From positions 1-51,551 of the forward strand of contig CAJQJY010000007.1 of assembly GCA_905478765.1 (NCBI GenBank): a stretch of 51,551 bases of DNA, given 5' to 3'. Source of the DNA: an uncultured Flavobacteriales bacterium. GTDB taxonomy: Bacteria; Bacteroidota; Bacteroidia; Flavobacteriales; BACL11. A program made the position numbers and the translations under genes. This document shows positions 34,577 to 43,338 of the stretch, piece by piece (positions within the stretch are counted from its first letter, which is position 1; every line of letters starts with the position of its first letter). The notes below the pieces were generated by a model, which worked only from the letters and a program-made list of their open reading frames with translations, had not been told where the DNA came from and made no database searches.

Positions 34577-35551
34577 ATGAAAAACCTACTTCTCCCCTCA
34601 ATATTAATGTTGTTTTTAGCATCTTGCATAACAACAACTCATGTGCATTATTCTGATCCTAATTATTTAGAAAGTGATGAATTTAGCACCTATGAAGAAA
34701 TGACTGTAAATAATCAAGTAGAAAATGAAACGATAACTACTGATACAGGAACAACAGTCAACAATTATTATGGTGATTATTATGAAGCTGATGATTACTA
34801 TGACTATAGTTTTTCATCAAGAATAAGAAGATTTCATAGGCCAATGTCCAGTACTGGATATTATGGCGGAATTTATACTGACTACTATTGGTATAATAAT
34901 GACCCATTTTATTGCGGAACAAGCATCTATTATGGTTACAACTGGAATTCTCCTTACTATTCTTATTACAGTTACTCCCCTTATTATTACAATTACTACT
35001 ACTCTCCTTACTATACTGGGGGCTACTATTCTTATTACGGATACGGATACAACCATCACCACAATAACAATATTACTGTAAATACAAATAGCAATCACAC
35101 ATACACAACTGGACACAGAGGAGTACTTACTTCAAGAGGAAATAGAGGTATGAAAACCAATACTAACAATAACAACTCATCTACTGTAAATATCAGAAAC
35201 AACAATTCAATAAAAACCAATTCGACTAACACCAGAAGTAATAGTTCGAATTCAACTGTAAAAATAACAAATACTTACAGAGGAAATACAACTACTAAAA
35301 CAAATATTGGAGTTAGTAAAAACACTTACAATAACAGTAACTACAAAAGCAATTCAACAAATAGTAACAAAAAAAGAGGGAATAGCTCCAATAAAAACAG
35401 CACAACAACTAAAACAAACAACAGAATTAACAACACATATTCTTCACCAAAAACCAACAACAGAAGCTACAATTCAAATTCTGGGAGCAGATCAAATAGT
35501 AACAATAGATCCTCAGGAGGAAATAAAAGAAGCTCAAAACCAAGAAGATAA
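34577..35551 (+). CDS. Tyr-rich/Asn-Ser-rich low-complexity lipoprotein
   Basis: The start at 34577 gives a compact lipoprotein signal (MKNLLLPSILMLFLASC, Cys at 17); an in-frame ATG at 34550 would add nine residues. The mature part has an acidic region, then a Tyr-rich stretch (repeats such as YYSYYSYSPYYYN), a His cluster (YNHHHNNN), and about 160 residues made almost only of Asn, Ser, Thr, Lys and Arg, ending in basic KRSSKPRR. There is no recognisable domain. Such sequence suggests a disordered, strongly cationic surface-exposed tail; binding to polyanions is a guess. The next gene, an outer-membrane porin, starts 2 nt after its stop. Confidence 0.8.
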   Translation: MKNLLLPSILMLFLASCITTTHVHYSDPNYLESDEFSTYEEMTVNNQVENETITTDTGTTVNNYYGDYYEADDYYDYSFSSRIRRFHRPMSSTGYYGGIYTDYYWYNNDPFYCGTSIYYGYNWNSPYYSYYSYSPYYYNYYYSPYYTGGYYSYYGYGYNHHHNNNITVNTNSNHTYTTGHRGVLTSRGNRGMKTNTNNNNSSTVNIRNNNSIKTNSTNTRSNSSNSTVKITNTYRGNTTTKTNIGVSKNTYNNSNYKSNSTNSNKKRGNSSNKNSTTTKTNNRINNTYSSPKTNNRSYNSNSGSRSNSNNRSSGGNKRSSKPRR

Positions 35552-35553
35552 AA

Positions 35554-36996
35554 ATGATAAAAAGAATTTTAGGAATTGCTATAGCAATCAGCACAACACT
35601 TAACGCACAAAATGAAGTTGACGCATTAAGATATTCAACACATGACAATTTAGGATCTGCAAGATATTCTGCAATGGGTGGTGCATTTGGCTCACTAGGA
35701 GGAGAGTTTTCAGCTTTAAGCTTGAATCCTGCAGGCATTGGAATGTATCAGTTTAGTGAATTTACTTTCACGCCAACATTTAATTTAAATAGCACTAAAT
35801 CATACTTTAATGGAACAAATACTGCTGATTATAACACAGGATTAGACATAGGTAATCTAGGGTTAGTTTTTACTATACCAAAGGAAGATACTGACTGGAA
35901 AAGAATTAATATTGCTATAGGCTGGAATCAATTAGCAAGTTACAACAGAAGTGTAAGGATTGAAGGAGATAATAGTGGATTGACTTTTACTGATAATATT
36001 GTTGACGCCACTAATGGCTTTTCTATGAACGATCTTTCAGAAGGAAATGCTTATTCCGAATCAGTAATGGCTTGGAATACTTATTTAATTGACCCCTTAT
36101 TTAATGGGGATAGTGTAGTAGATGGACAATATATTTCAAATTTTTCTAACGGCACAAAAAATCAGTTTAAAAGCATAAATTCAAGAGGGATTTTAAATGA
36201 ATTTGTATTTTCAGTTGGGGGTTCTTTTCAAGAGAAATTATATTTAGGAGCTACACTTGGTATTCCAACTTTAGATTATACAGAAATTGCTAGTTATACA
36301 GAAAAAGAAACTTCAGACACTACAAGCAACCTAAGGCAATTAGATTACTCAGAAGAATTTACAGCTTATGGACATGGTTATAATTTGAAATTAGGTGCAA
36401 TTTACCGTGTTTCAGAAACCTTTAAAGTAGGCGGAGCCATACACACTCCAACAGTTTATGCTATTGAAGAAGATTATTACACTGATATGATTACTCATTT
36501 TAAAGACAGTACATTGGATCAATCAATGGGATATGAAATGCCTTTTCAGTACAACTTAACAACACCATGGAAAGCTATTGTTAGCGCATCAACAATCTTT
36601 AATAACAATATATTAATTAGTGCTGACTATGAAATTCTTGATTACACTAAAGGTAAATTATACCCAGATTATGAATTTGAATACGGTAATAAAGCAATTA
36701 GTAAAATCTACCAAAAAACTGAAAATATAAAGATAGGAGCAGAGATGAATATTAAACCATTTATTTTAAGAGCTGGATATGCTAAACTAGGAAGTGCATT
36801 TGCAAATAAAGATTTTAGCAGAGAAAACTATAGCTATGGTTTAGGAATAAATAATGGCGGTTATTATTTTGACATCGCTTATGTTTTATCTCAAGGAGTA
36901 AATGAACACTTACTATATAGTGAAGAATATATTACGCCAACACCTTTAGTTAACACCAATCATAGTTTGATTTTTACTATAGGCTTCAGATACTAA
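35554..36996 (+). CDS. OmpP1/FadL-family outer-membrane protein
   Basis: A signal peptide (MIKRILGIAIAISTTLNAQ) precedes a beta-barrel protein of 480 residues. The N-terminal signature RYSAMGGAFGSLGGEFSALSLNPAGIGMY is the FadL/TodX-type plug motif, and alternating hydrophobic strands lead to a terminal Tyr (LIFTIGFRY) typical of barrel C-termini. Family members transport hydrophobic compounds such as long-chain fatty acids. It is cotranscribed with the preceding lipoprotein and overlaps the convergent TPR gene by 4 nt. Confidence 0.88.
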   Translation: MIKRILGIAIAISTTLNAQNEVDALRYSTHDNLGSARYSAMGGAFGSLGGEFSALSLNPAGIGMYQFSEFTFTPTFNLNSTKSYFNGTNTADYNTGLDIGNLGLVFTIPKEDTDWKRINIAIGWNQLASYNRSVRIEGDNSGLTFTDNIVDATNGFSMNDLSEGNAYSESVMAWNTYLIDPLFNGDSVVDGQYISNFSNGTKNQFKSINSRGILNEFVFSVGGSFQEKLYLGATLGIPTLDYTEIASYTEKETSDTTSNLRQLDYSEEFTAYGHGYNLKLGAIYRVSETFKVGGAIHTPTVYAIEEDYYTDMITHFKDSTLDQSMGYEMPFQYNLTTPWKAIVSASTIFNNNILISADYEILDYTKGKLYPDYEFEYGNKAISKIYQKTENIKIGAEMNIKPFILRAGYAKLGSAFANKDFSRENYSYGLGINNGGYYFDIAYVLSQGVNEHLLYSEEYITPTPLVNTNHSLIFTIGFRY

Positions 36997-38450
36997 TCTG
37001 ATATTCTTACCAAACCTGTTTTAGCTTTTTGATGAATTCCTCTCTCATAGTCAAAACCTGACATTGAAAGACACTTTTCAAAATAGATTGCCGCTTTATC
37101 CATTTCATTTTGCTTTTCATATATTAAGGCAATTTGCAAAGCTGACATAGGAGCATAATAATTAGAAGAATTCTTTACTTGATCAATAGACAATTGAAAA
37201 TGCTCAATAATTTCTTTATCATCATAATCAAGTTTAGATTTGATACGCGCTAAACGATACCAATATTCATCATAGATTCCAATATAATCTTTTATTATCT
37301 TTACTGCAGAAAGTTCTAATAGTGCCTTTTCGTAGTACCCTCCATCATAAAGCAACCTTGTTTTTAACAATATAGAATGTGTTATATAGTTTTTATTTGC
37401 ATCTTTCAATGCAACTTTATCTTCATCAATTGAAGTATTACCTTCAGTAATTACCTTCTCAAAATAATTATCATCTTCTTCTTGCAAAAAAGAAATCCAA
37501 GCTAATTTATGATAAGCAGATTTGATGTAATTAATACCATTAAAATCGCCTAAAAATACTTCAAATTGATGTTTAGCATTTTCATAATTCAACTGATACA
37601 AATAAGACATACCGTGCAAATAATTTAAATAATGAAAAGGGAAAGCTGACAAAGAACTTGGCTTATCTGCCAGTATTTTAAGTGTTAATTCATTCTCTCC
37701 TAAATTATGAGATAGCCGTGCTGCAGTAAAATTCAATAATATATTCTCTTTATATCCATCTCCTATCCTATCCAGATATTGCTGAGAAGTGGCATCATTT
37801 TCATTTAAGTTAATTTGCAAAAAAGAAAGCAAAAATAACACTTCATTCTCATATATTTTAAAATTCTTATCATTCAAAACTTCATCTAATTCGGAAAGAC
37901 CAAGCGCTACACCCCCCTCTAAACCAGCCAGATTTAAAATCCAATGGAAGTGCTCAGGAACTGCACTAAGCAAAGCATGAATTAAACCTAAACCCTTTTT
38001 ATTTAAAGTAAAGTCAGGGAATTTTTCTTGATTTTCTTCAAATAGCTTATATGCTTTAATAAACTCATAAGCAGCAGTTGAATATTGATCAAATTTTAAA
38101 CGAGAAAAAGCCCATTGCAAATGAATTTCTGCTTGAGAATATAAATAGTAAGGAGAATCTTCATTTTTACTTTCAAGCAATTCCATTCTCACTTCCTTTT
38201 GCTGAATAGAATTATCAAAATAACTTTTCTCCTCACCTATAATAATGGTTAAGAAATCAATATAGTTTTGATGAAGTACAATAAAACCATTAGTGGAATT
38301 TTGAGATTTCTCATTAGCTAATAATTTTTTAGCAGAATCTAACTCCAAGTTCATAATATACGAGTATGATTGTTGCATATTCTCATTCATATCAAAAGAG
38401 GCAAAAGTATATTTGCTTAATAATAAAAATATGAAGATAAAAAATCTCAT
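36993..38450 (-). CDS. Secreted TPR-repeat protein
   Basis: I place the start at 38450 (MRFFIFIFLLLSKYTFAS), which gives a clean signal peptide; the upstream ATG at 38474 would fall in the preceding gene's terminator. The 485-residue mature sequence is almost all helical, with TPR-like pairs such as ALQIALIYEKQNEMDKAAIYFEKCL near the C-terminus and others at 270-330. It contains a hydrophobic middle segment (GLIHALLSAVPEHFHW). A periplasmic scaffold role is likely, but partner and function are unknown. It ends 4 nt inside the convergent porin gene. Confidence 0.8.
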   Translation of the reverse strand: MRFFIFIFLLLSKYTFASFDMNENMQQSYSYIMNLELDSAKKLLANEKSQNSTNGFIVLHQNYIDFLTIIIGEEKSYFDNSIQQKEVRMELLESKNEDSPYYLYSQAEIHLQWAFSRLKFDQYSTAAYEFIKAYKLFEENQEKFPDFTLNKKGLGLIHALLSAVPEHFHWILNLAGLEGGVALGLSELDEVLNDKNFKIYENEVLFLLSFLQINLNENDATSQQYLDRIGDGYKENILLNFTAARLSHNLGENELTLKILADKPSSLSAFPFHYLNYLHGMSYLYQLNYENAKHQFEVFLGDFNGINYIKSAYHKLAWISFLQEEDDNYFEKVITEGNTSIDEDKVALKDANKNYITHSILLKTRLLYDGGYYEKALLELSAVKIIKDYIGIYDEYWYRLARIKSKLDYDDKEIIEHFQLSIDQVKNSSNYYAPMSALQIALIYEKQNEMDKAAIYFEKCLSMSGFDYERGIHQKAKTGLVRISD

Positions 38451-38454
38451 GGTA

Positions 38455-38492
38455 TAAAAAAAAAGGGATTCCAAAAATATGAAATCCCTTTT
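38455..38492 (-). terminator. Terminator of the Nif3/zinc-ribbon operon
   Basis: On the minus strand GGGATTTC pairs with GGAATCCC (8 bp including one G-T) around an 8-nt loop, with A and T flanks and a 9-nt T tract. The TPR gene's ATG follows within a few bases of the tract. Confidence 0.85.
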
Positions 38493-38510
38493 ATATAGTT
38501 CTAAATTTCA

Positions 38511-39272
38511 CTAAGCCTCTTGCTCTTCAAAGATATTAGCATCAATCATAATTCTACCACAATGCTCACAAGCAATTACTTTTTTATGCATTTGAATATC
38601 TAACTGTCTTTGTGCTGGAATTTCACTAAAACATCCTCCACAAGCGTTTCTATCAACAGAAACAACAGCCATTCCGTTTGCTACTTTTGATCTGATTCTT
38701 TTATAGGCCCCAAGTAATCTATCATCAATTACTTTTTCTGCTTTTGAAGAATCAGCCATTAAAGCTTTTTCATCTTTTTCAGTTTCCTTAATAATTTCAT
38801 CAAGTTCAACTTGTTTTATTTTTAATTCTTCTTCTCTTTCAGCAATTTGTTCTTTACATGCATTAATGATGACTGTTTTGTGTAAAATATCTGCATCATT
38901 CTGAATTTTCTTCTTTTCAGCAATCTGAATTTCTAAATTTTGGTATTCTACTTCTTTAGTTAATGAAGTAAACTCACGATTATTCTTGATGTTTTTTAAT
39001 TGCTTTTCGTACTTTTCAATAGCGTCAGTTGCTAAAGCAATAGTGTTTTTATTAGCAGCAATATCATCAGTAATTGTAACTAATTCAGCATCAAATTTCT
39101 CTAATCTTGTATTTAAACCAGCAATTAAATCTGCTAAATCTTCAATCTCTAAAGGTAATTCACCTCTGATAATTCTAATTTTATCAACTTGCGTATCAAT
39201 TACTTGTAATTGGTGTAACGCTTTTAATTTATCCTCTACTGAAGCAGTAGTTTTTTTTTTAGTTTTTGCCAT
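38511..39272 (-). CDS. Coiled-coil protein with C4 zinc ribbon (PF02591-type)
   Basis: The first 190 residues form a long coiled coil (heptads such as LEIQIAEKKKIQNDADILHK). The C-terminus carries a zinc ribbon with CGGC and CEHC pairs (residues about 207-243), as in the CT398/zf-RING_7 family. At 253 residues it is standard. Family members have been proposed to act in flagellar, secretion or nucleic-acid contexts, without a settled function. It is translated just after the Nif3-like gene with a 1-nt overlap (TAATG), a gene pair seen widely in Bacteroidota. Confidence 0.9.
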   Translation of the reverse strand: MAKTKKKTTASVEDKLKALHQLQVIDTQVDKIRIIRGELPLEIEDLADLIAGLNTRLEKFDAELVTITDDIAANKNTIALATDAIEKYEKQLKNIKNNREFTSLTKEVEYQNLEIQIAEKKKIQNDADILHKTVIINACKEQIAEREEELKIKQVELDEIIKETEKDEKALMADSSKAEKVIDDRLLGAYKRIRSKVANGMAVVSVDRNACGGCFSEIPAQRQLDIQMHKKVIACEHCGRIMIDANIFEEQEA

Positions 39273-40060
39273 TATAGGTACTTTATCGGATTAGTATTCA
39301 CTTTTGATAATAGGACGGCAAATTTAGTAAAATTATTGGTAAGCAAATCATAAATCAAATCCTTTGTGAATTGCTCGCTTTCATAGTGCCCAATATCAGC
39401 GATAATTATATGATTTTCAGCATCAAAGAACTCATGGTATTTAAAATCAGCAGTAATAAAAACATCAGCTTTAGCAGCAATTGCATTGTTAAGCAAAAAA
39501 CTACCACTACCTCCACAAACTGCAACTGTTTTTATTTCAGCTTTTACTATTGCAGTATGCCTCACACAATTTGTTCGCATACTGGATTTTAATTGCTTTA
39601 GAAAATCAGTAGAAATAATAGGAGTTTTTAATCTTCCTAAAATACCCGAACCAACTGAACTATTTTCCACCTCATTTTTAGGAGCTAAAACTTTGCAGTT
39701 TTCAAGCCCTAATTTATCAGCAATTTTAGTGCTTACACCATTATACACATTATCTAAGTTAGTATGTATGGCGTAAATAGCAATATCTTTTTTGATTGCT
39801 TTTATTACTGTGCGTTCAATATAGTTTTTTCCATTGATTTTTTTTAATCCTGAAAAAATAATAGGATGATGTGCCACAATAAGGTTACACCCTGTTGCTA
39901 TTGCTTCATCAATTACATTTTCTATACAATCTAAAGTGATAAGAACACCCTTAATCTCAGCATTTTCATCACCTATAATTAGCCCACAATTATCATAATT
40001 TTCTTGATATTCCAATGGAGCATACTGTTCTAAAAAATTTGTTACTTCTCTTATTTTCAT
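39272..40060 (-). CDS. Nif3-like dinuclear metal centre protein
   Basis: This belongs to the NIF3/YqfO/YbgI family of toroidal hexamers with a two-metal site. Metal-binding motifs are VAHHPIIFSG (residues about 64-73) and the C-terminal DIGHYESEQF. A CGGSGSFL motif lies near residue 178. At 262 residues it is the compact form without the inserted PII-like domain of the 360-residue YqfO type. The function is unsettled (GTP cyclohydrolase-like in some annotations). It starts 4 nt after a -7 box and is first in an operon with the zinc-ribbon gene. Confidence 0.92.
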   Translation of the reverse strand: MKIREVTNFLEQYAPLEYQENYDNCGLIIGDENAEIKGVLITLDCIENVIDEAIATGCNLIVAHHPIIFSGLKKINGKNYIERTVIKAIKKDIAIYAIHTNLDNVYNGVSTKIADKLGLENCKVLAPKNEVENSSVGSGILGRLKTPIISTDFLKQLKSSMRTNCVRHTAIVKAEIKTVAVCGGSGSFLLNNAIAAKADVFITADFKYHEFFDAENHIIIADIGHYESEQFTKDLIYDLLTNNFTKFAVLLSKVNTNPIKYL

Positions 40061-40064
40061 TTTT

Positions 40065-40072
40065 CAAAAATA
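40065..40072 (-). promoter_or_regulatory. -7 box for the Nif3-like operon, 4 nt from the start
   Basis: The minus strand reads TATTTTTG, then AAAA, then ATG. It pairs with the lpxK promoter in a mirror arrangement like that at 13402-13473. Confidence 0.6.
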
Positions 40073-40120
40073 CAAAAACAAAGTCTATCCCTCAATTTCT
40101 AGTATCTTAAATCTAAATCT

Positions 40121-40128
40121 TATCTTTG
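40121..40128 (+). promoter_or_regulatory. -7 box for the lpxK operon, 6 nt from the start
   Basis: TATCTTTG is followed by six bases and the ATG at 40135. The TTG inside the box could be misread as a start codon for a longer LpxK. Confidence 0.62.
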
Positions 40129-40134
40129 CAAAAG

Positions 40135-41205
40135 ATGAAATGGACTAATTTTAATATACAAACTTTTAAATCCCTTATTTACTTTCTATTAATCCCATCA
40201 TCATTCATTTACGGCAGCATTATAGCCATTCGTAATTTATTATTCGACTATGGAATATTTAAAGCCGTAAGTCACAATATACCCATTATCTGTATAGGGA
40301 ATTTATCAGTTGGAGGTACAGGCAAAACCCCACACACGCAGTACATTATTAATTTACTAAAGCCCGATTATAAAGTTGCTATCCTCAGCAGAGGATATGG
40401 CCGAAAAACAAGCAACTTACAAATTGTTGAAAGCACAAGCAAGCCATCGAAAGTAGGTGATGAGCCTTTACAGTTAAAACTAAACAATCCTGACTGCATA
40501 GTTGTAGTAGAAAAAAACAGGAATAATGGTGTGAAAAAAATCCTAAAAAATTTTCCTAAAGCAGAAGTCATACTTTTAGATGATGGCTACCAGCACAGAT
40601 GGATAAAAGCAGGCTTTAATATTCTCATCACGCCTTACGCTTCCCCATACTATAAAGACTCCCTCATGCCAGTTGGTAATTTAAGAGAAAGTAATAAAGG
40701 AGCAGAAAGAGCAAATGCAATTGTTTTTAGTAAAACTCCTGAGAATATTAACCCAACTATAAAAAAGGGAATGCTAAAAAGGCTTCATCTTTTTACACAT
40801 CAAAAAGCTTATTTCTCACACATTAACTACTGCATTTGGAGGTGCATAAGTACAAATAAGGAATTTACTTCAGATCAAAAATACAGCATTACTTTAGTAA
40901 GCGGAATAGCAAATCCAAAACCGCTAGTGAAGCAGTTAGAAAACAAAGGGCACACTATAAGTCAAATTACATTTAAAGATCATCATTCCTATACTGCTAA
41001 TGATGCTCAAAAAATCTTAGCAAAATACAATGCTGATGAAAGTGCAAAAAAACTTATCTTGACCACCGAAAAAGATGCTACTAAATTAAGAGGATTATTA
41101 GCCCACTTTGAAGATGCAAATATCTATTATATCCCTATTGATATTGCATTTTCAGAACAAGAAATCTTTGACAGACAAATATTAAACTATGTTGCAAAAA
41201 ATTAA
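40135..41205 (+). CDS. lpxK: Tetraacyldisaccharide 4'-kinase (lipid A)
   Basis: This enzyme phosphorylates the 4' position of the lipid A disaccharide at the inner membrane. The N-terminal membrane anchor (residues 10-40, SLIYFLLIPSSFIYGSIIAI) precedes the P-loop GNLSVGGTGKTP and the DDGYQHR catalytic motif. I start at the ATG at 40135 (MKWTNFN); the TTG at 40126 belongs to the promoter box. At 356 residues it is normal. It opens the operon lpxK-punA-T9SS protein-gatB-lpxH and overlaps punA by 17 nt. Confidence 0.95.
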   Translation: MKWTNFNIQTFKSLIYFLLIPSSFIYGSIIAIRNLLFDYGIFKAVSHNIPIICIGNLSVGGTGKTPHTQYIINLLKPDYKVAILSRGYGRKTSNLQIVESTSKPSKVGDEPLQLKLNNPDCIVVVEKNRNNGVKKILKNFPKAEVILLDDGYQHRWIKAGFNILITPYASPYYKDSLMPVGNLRESNKGAERANAIVFSKTPENINPTIKKGMLKRLHLFTHQKAYFSHINYCIWRCISTNKEFTSDQKYSITLVSGIANPKPLVKQLENKGHTISQITFKDHHSYTANDAQKILAKYNADESAKKLILTTEKDATKLRGLLAHFEDANIYYIPIDIAFSEQEIFDRQILNYVAKN

Positions 41206-41998
41206 AGAATCAGCTGAATTCTTACAAAACAAAACAAATAGCCAACCAAAAGTTGGTATCATTTTAGGTACAGGGCTTGGGGGTTTAGTTAATGAAATTG
41301 ACATTAAACATTCTATTTCTTATAAAGACATTCCTAACTTTCCTCTTTCAACTGTAGAGGGACATAGTGGAAGATTAATTTTCGGAAATCTTGGAGGAAA
41401 AGAAGTAGTCGCTATGCAAGGACGATTTCATTTTTATGAGGGCTACGCTATTAATAAAGTTACTTTTCCTGTGCGAGTAATGAAACTTTTAGGAATAGAA
41501 AAACTAGTAGTATCTAATGCGAGTGGAGGCGTAAACCCAGATTATGAAGTAGGTGATTTAATGATTTTAAGTGATCATATCAATCTTATTGCTAATCCGT
41601 TAATTGGCGCAAATATTGCGGAACTTGGTCCAAGATTCCCTGATATGAGTGAACCTTATTGCAAGGATTTAATCAGTAAAGCAGAAAGCATTGCAAAGAC
41701 AAATAATCTGCCTTTACAAAAAGGAGTTTATGTTGCGCTTACAGGTCCAACTTTAGAAACTCCAGCTGAATACAATCACATGAGAATTATTGGCGGAGAT
41801 ACTGTTGGAATGTCTACTGCACCTGAAGTAATTGTTGCTCGCCATATGAATATTCCTTGTTTTGCCATGTCCGTAATTACTGATCTAGGAGTTCCTGGTA
41901 AAATACAAAAGGTAACTCATGAAGAAATTCAAAAAGTATCAGAAGTAGCTGAACCAAAACTAACTCAAATTATTAAAGAACTAATCGAATCAATATAA
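41189..41998 (+). CDS. punA: Purine nucleoside phosphorylase (trimeric type)
   Basis: This enzyme cleaves inosine and guanosine with phosphate to base plus ribose-1-phosphate, feeding the salvage enzymes hpt and adk. Signatures: GIILGTGLGGL (residues 23-33), VEGHSGRLIFG, SNASGGVNP, ALTGPTLETPAEY and GGDTVGMSTAPEVIVARH. At 269 residues it matches the trimeric, low-molecular-mass family. It starts within lpxK, and its stop overlaps the next ATG. Confidence 0.95.
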   Translation: MLQKIKESAEFLQNKTNSQPKVGIILGTGLGGLVNEIDIKHSISYKDIPNFPLSTVEGHSGRLIFGNLGGKEVVAMQGRFHFYEGYAINKVTFPVRVMKLLGIEKLVVSNASGGVNPDYEVGDLMILSDHINLIANPLIGANIAELGPRFPDMSEPYCKDLISKAESIAKTNNLPLQKGVYVALTGPTLETPAEYNHMRIIGGDTVGMSTAPEVIVARHMNIPCFAMSVITDLGVPGKIQKVTHEEIQKVSEVAEPKLTQIIKELIESI

Positions 41999-43338
41999 TG
42001 AATAAAATTATTTTAATAGTAACTATTGCTCTTATTGGCATCAGCTCAAATGCACAACAAACAGGAACGCTTTTATACAATTGGCAAGACACAACTTTAA
42101 TGGGTTCTTGGGCTTACAACAATACTTATAACGAATGTTGGGGTCTTGAAGTAAACGGAAGTGAAATAGCAATTATAGGATCAACTGATGGTACGCATTT
42201 TTTTGATGTAACTGACCCTGCAAATGCAACACAAGTTGCTTATGTTGCAGGAACATACCAAGGTGGTGGCGTAATCCATAGAGATTACCATGATTTCCAA
42301 GGGTACTTATATGTAGTTTGTGATGAAGGAAGTTCTTCTACATTACAAATAATTGATATTTCAACTTTACCTGACTCAGTAACTACCGTTTATGACTCCA
42401 ATGCGCTATTTACAAAATCACACAATATATATATTGACACTGCAACAGCAAAACTATATGCTTGTGCATCAAATACTGCTATGGATGTTTACGATTTGCA
42501 TATACCAACTGCACCTATTTTAATTTATTCTTACAATGGTGTTGGGCATGTGCATGATGCATTTGTTAGAAATGATTCAGCTTATTTAAATTGTGGAAAT
42601 GATGGTTTTAGAATTATGGATTTTTCAAATGTAAATACAATGGGAGATCAACCAACATTATTAGGTTCTTTAACTTCATATCCTGATGCTGGGTACAATC
42701 ATTCTGGTTGGCTAAGTGATGATGGGGCAGTTTATGTAATGCAAGATGAAAACCATGGTTATGAGGTTAAAATATTAGATGTAAGCGATTTCAATAACAT
42801 TTCCGTTTTATCTACATTCAGCTCAGGTGTTGATCCTCAATCAATGGCACACAATGGGATAATAAAAGGGGATAATTTATACATCCCCTATTACCACGAT
42901 GGTTTAAGAGTTTTTGATATTTCTGATCCAACAAACCCAATTCAAACTTGGGAATATGACACTTACGCTCCATCAAGTCATGCTTCATACAAAGGAGCTT
43001 GGGGAGTTTACCCTTATTTATCATCGGGAAATATTATTGTTTCTGATATGCAAACAGGACTATATATTATTGATGTAACTAGTGGAACAGCTCATACAAT
43101 TGAAAAAAATTTAAAACCTAGCATCTACCCTATTCCTGCAACAAATCATATTACAATTACGAATAATACTGCTAATAACTTTACACTTTACAATAGCCTA
43201 GGGGCAAAATTAATGGATGTTGCAATTAGTAAAAATCAAACTACTATTAAAAGAGGGAATTTAGCGAATGGTTTGTATTTTTACAGCCTTAATAAAGGAG
43301 GAGAACAAATAGAATCAGGAAGAGTATTATTCGAATAA
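41998..43338 (+). CDS. Secreted LVIVD-repeat (choice-of-anchor B) protein with T9SS tail
   Basis: A signal peptide (MNKIILIVTIALIGISSNAQ) leads into a beta-propeller-like region. Repeats such as GTHFFDVTDPANATQVAYV, LQIIDISTLPDSV, FRIMDFSNVNT and LRVFDISDPTNPIQTWEY match the LVIVD repeat of choice-of-anchor B proteins. The last 75 residues (IYPIPATNHITI, then YNSLGAKLMDV and NGLYFYSL) are a T9SS type A sorting domain. The substrate or partner is unknown. Its place inside a lipid A and translation operon, with 1-nt overlaps on both sides, is unusual for T9SS cargo. Confidence 0.9.
   Translation: MNKIILIVTIALIGISSNAQQTGTLLYNWQDTTLMGSWAYNNTYNECWGLEVNGSEIAIIGSTDGTHFFDVTDPANATQVAYVAGTYQGGGVIHRDYHDFQGYLYVVCDEGSSSTLQIIDISTLPDSVTTVYDSNALFTKSHNIYIDTATAKLYACASNTAMDVYDLHIPTAPILIYSYNGVGHVHDAFVRNDSAYLNCGNDGFRIMDFSNVNTMGDQPTLLGSLTSYPDAGYNHSGWLSDDGAVYVMQDENHGYEVKILDVSDFNNISVLSTFSSGVDPQSMAHNGIIKGDNLYIPYYHDGLRVFDISDPTNPIQTWEYDTYAPSSHASYKGAWGVYPYLSSGNIIVSDMQTGLYIIDVTSGTAHTIEKNLKPSIYPIPATNHITITNNTANNFTLYNSLGAKLMDVAISKNQTTIKRGNLANGLYFYSLNKGGEQIESGRVLFE

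Noticed and set aside
34817-35116. Overlapping open frames on both strands within the low-complexity lipoprotein gene
   Set aside because: Tandem TAC/TAT codons leave several frames open by composition; only the plus-strand lipoprotein frame has a signal peptide and extends over the entire region.
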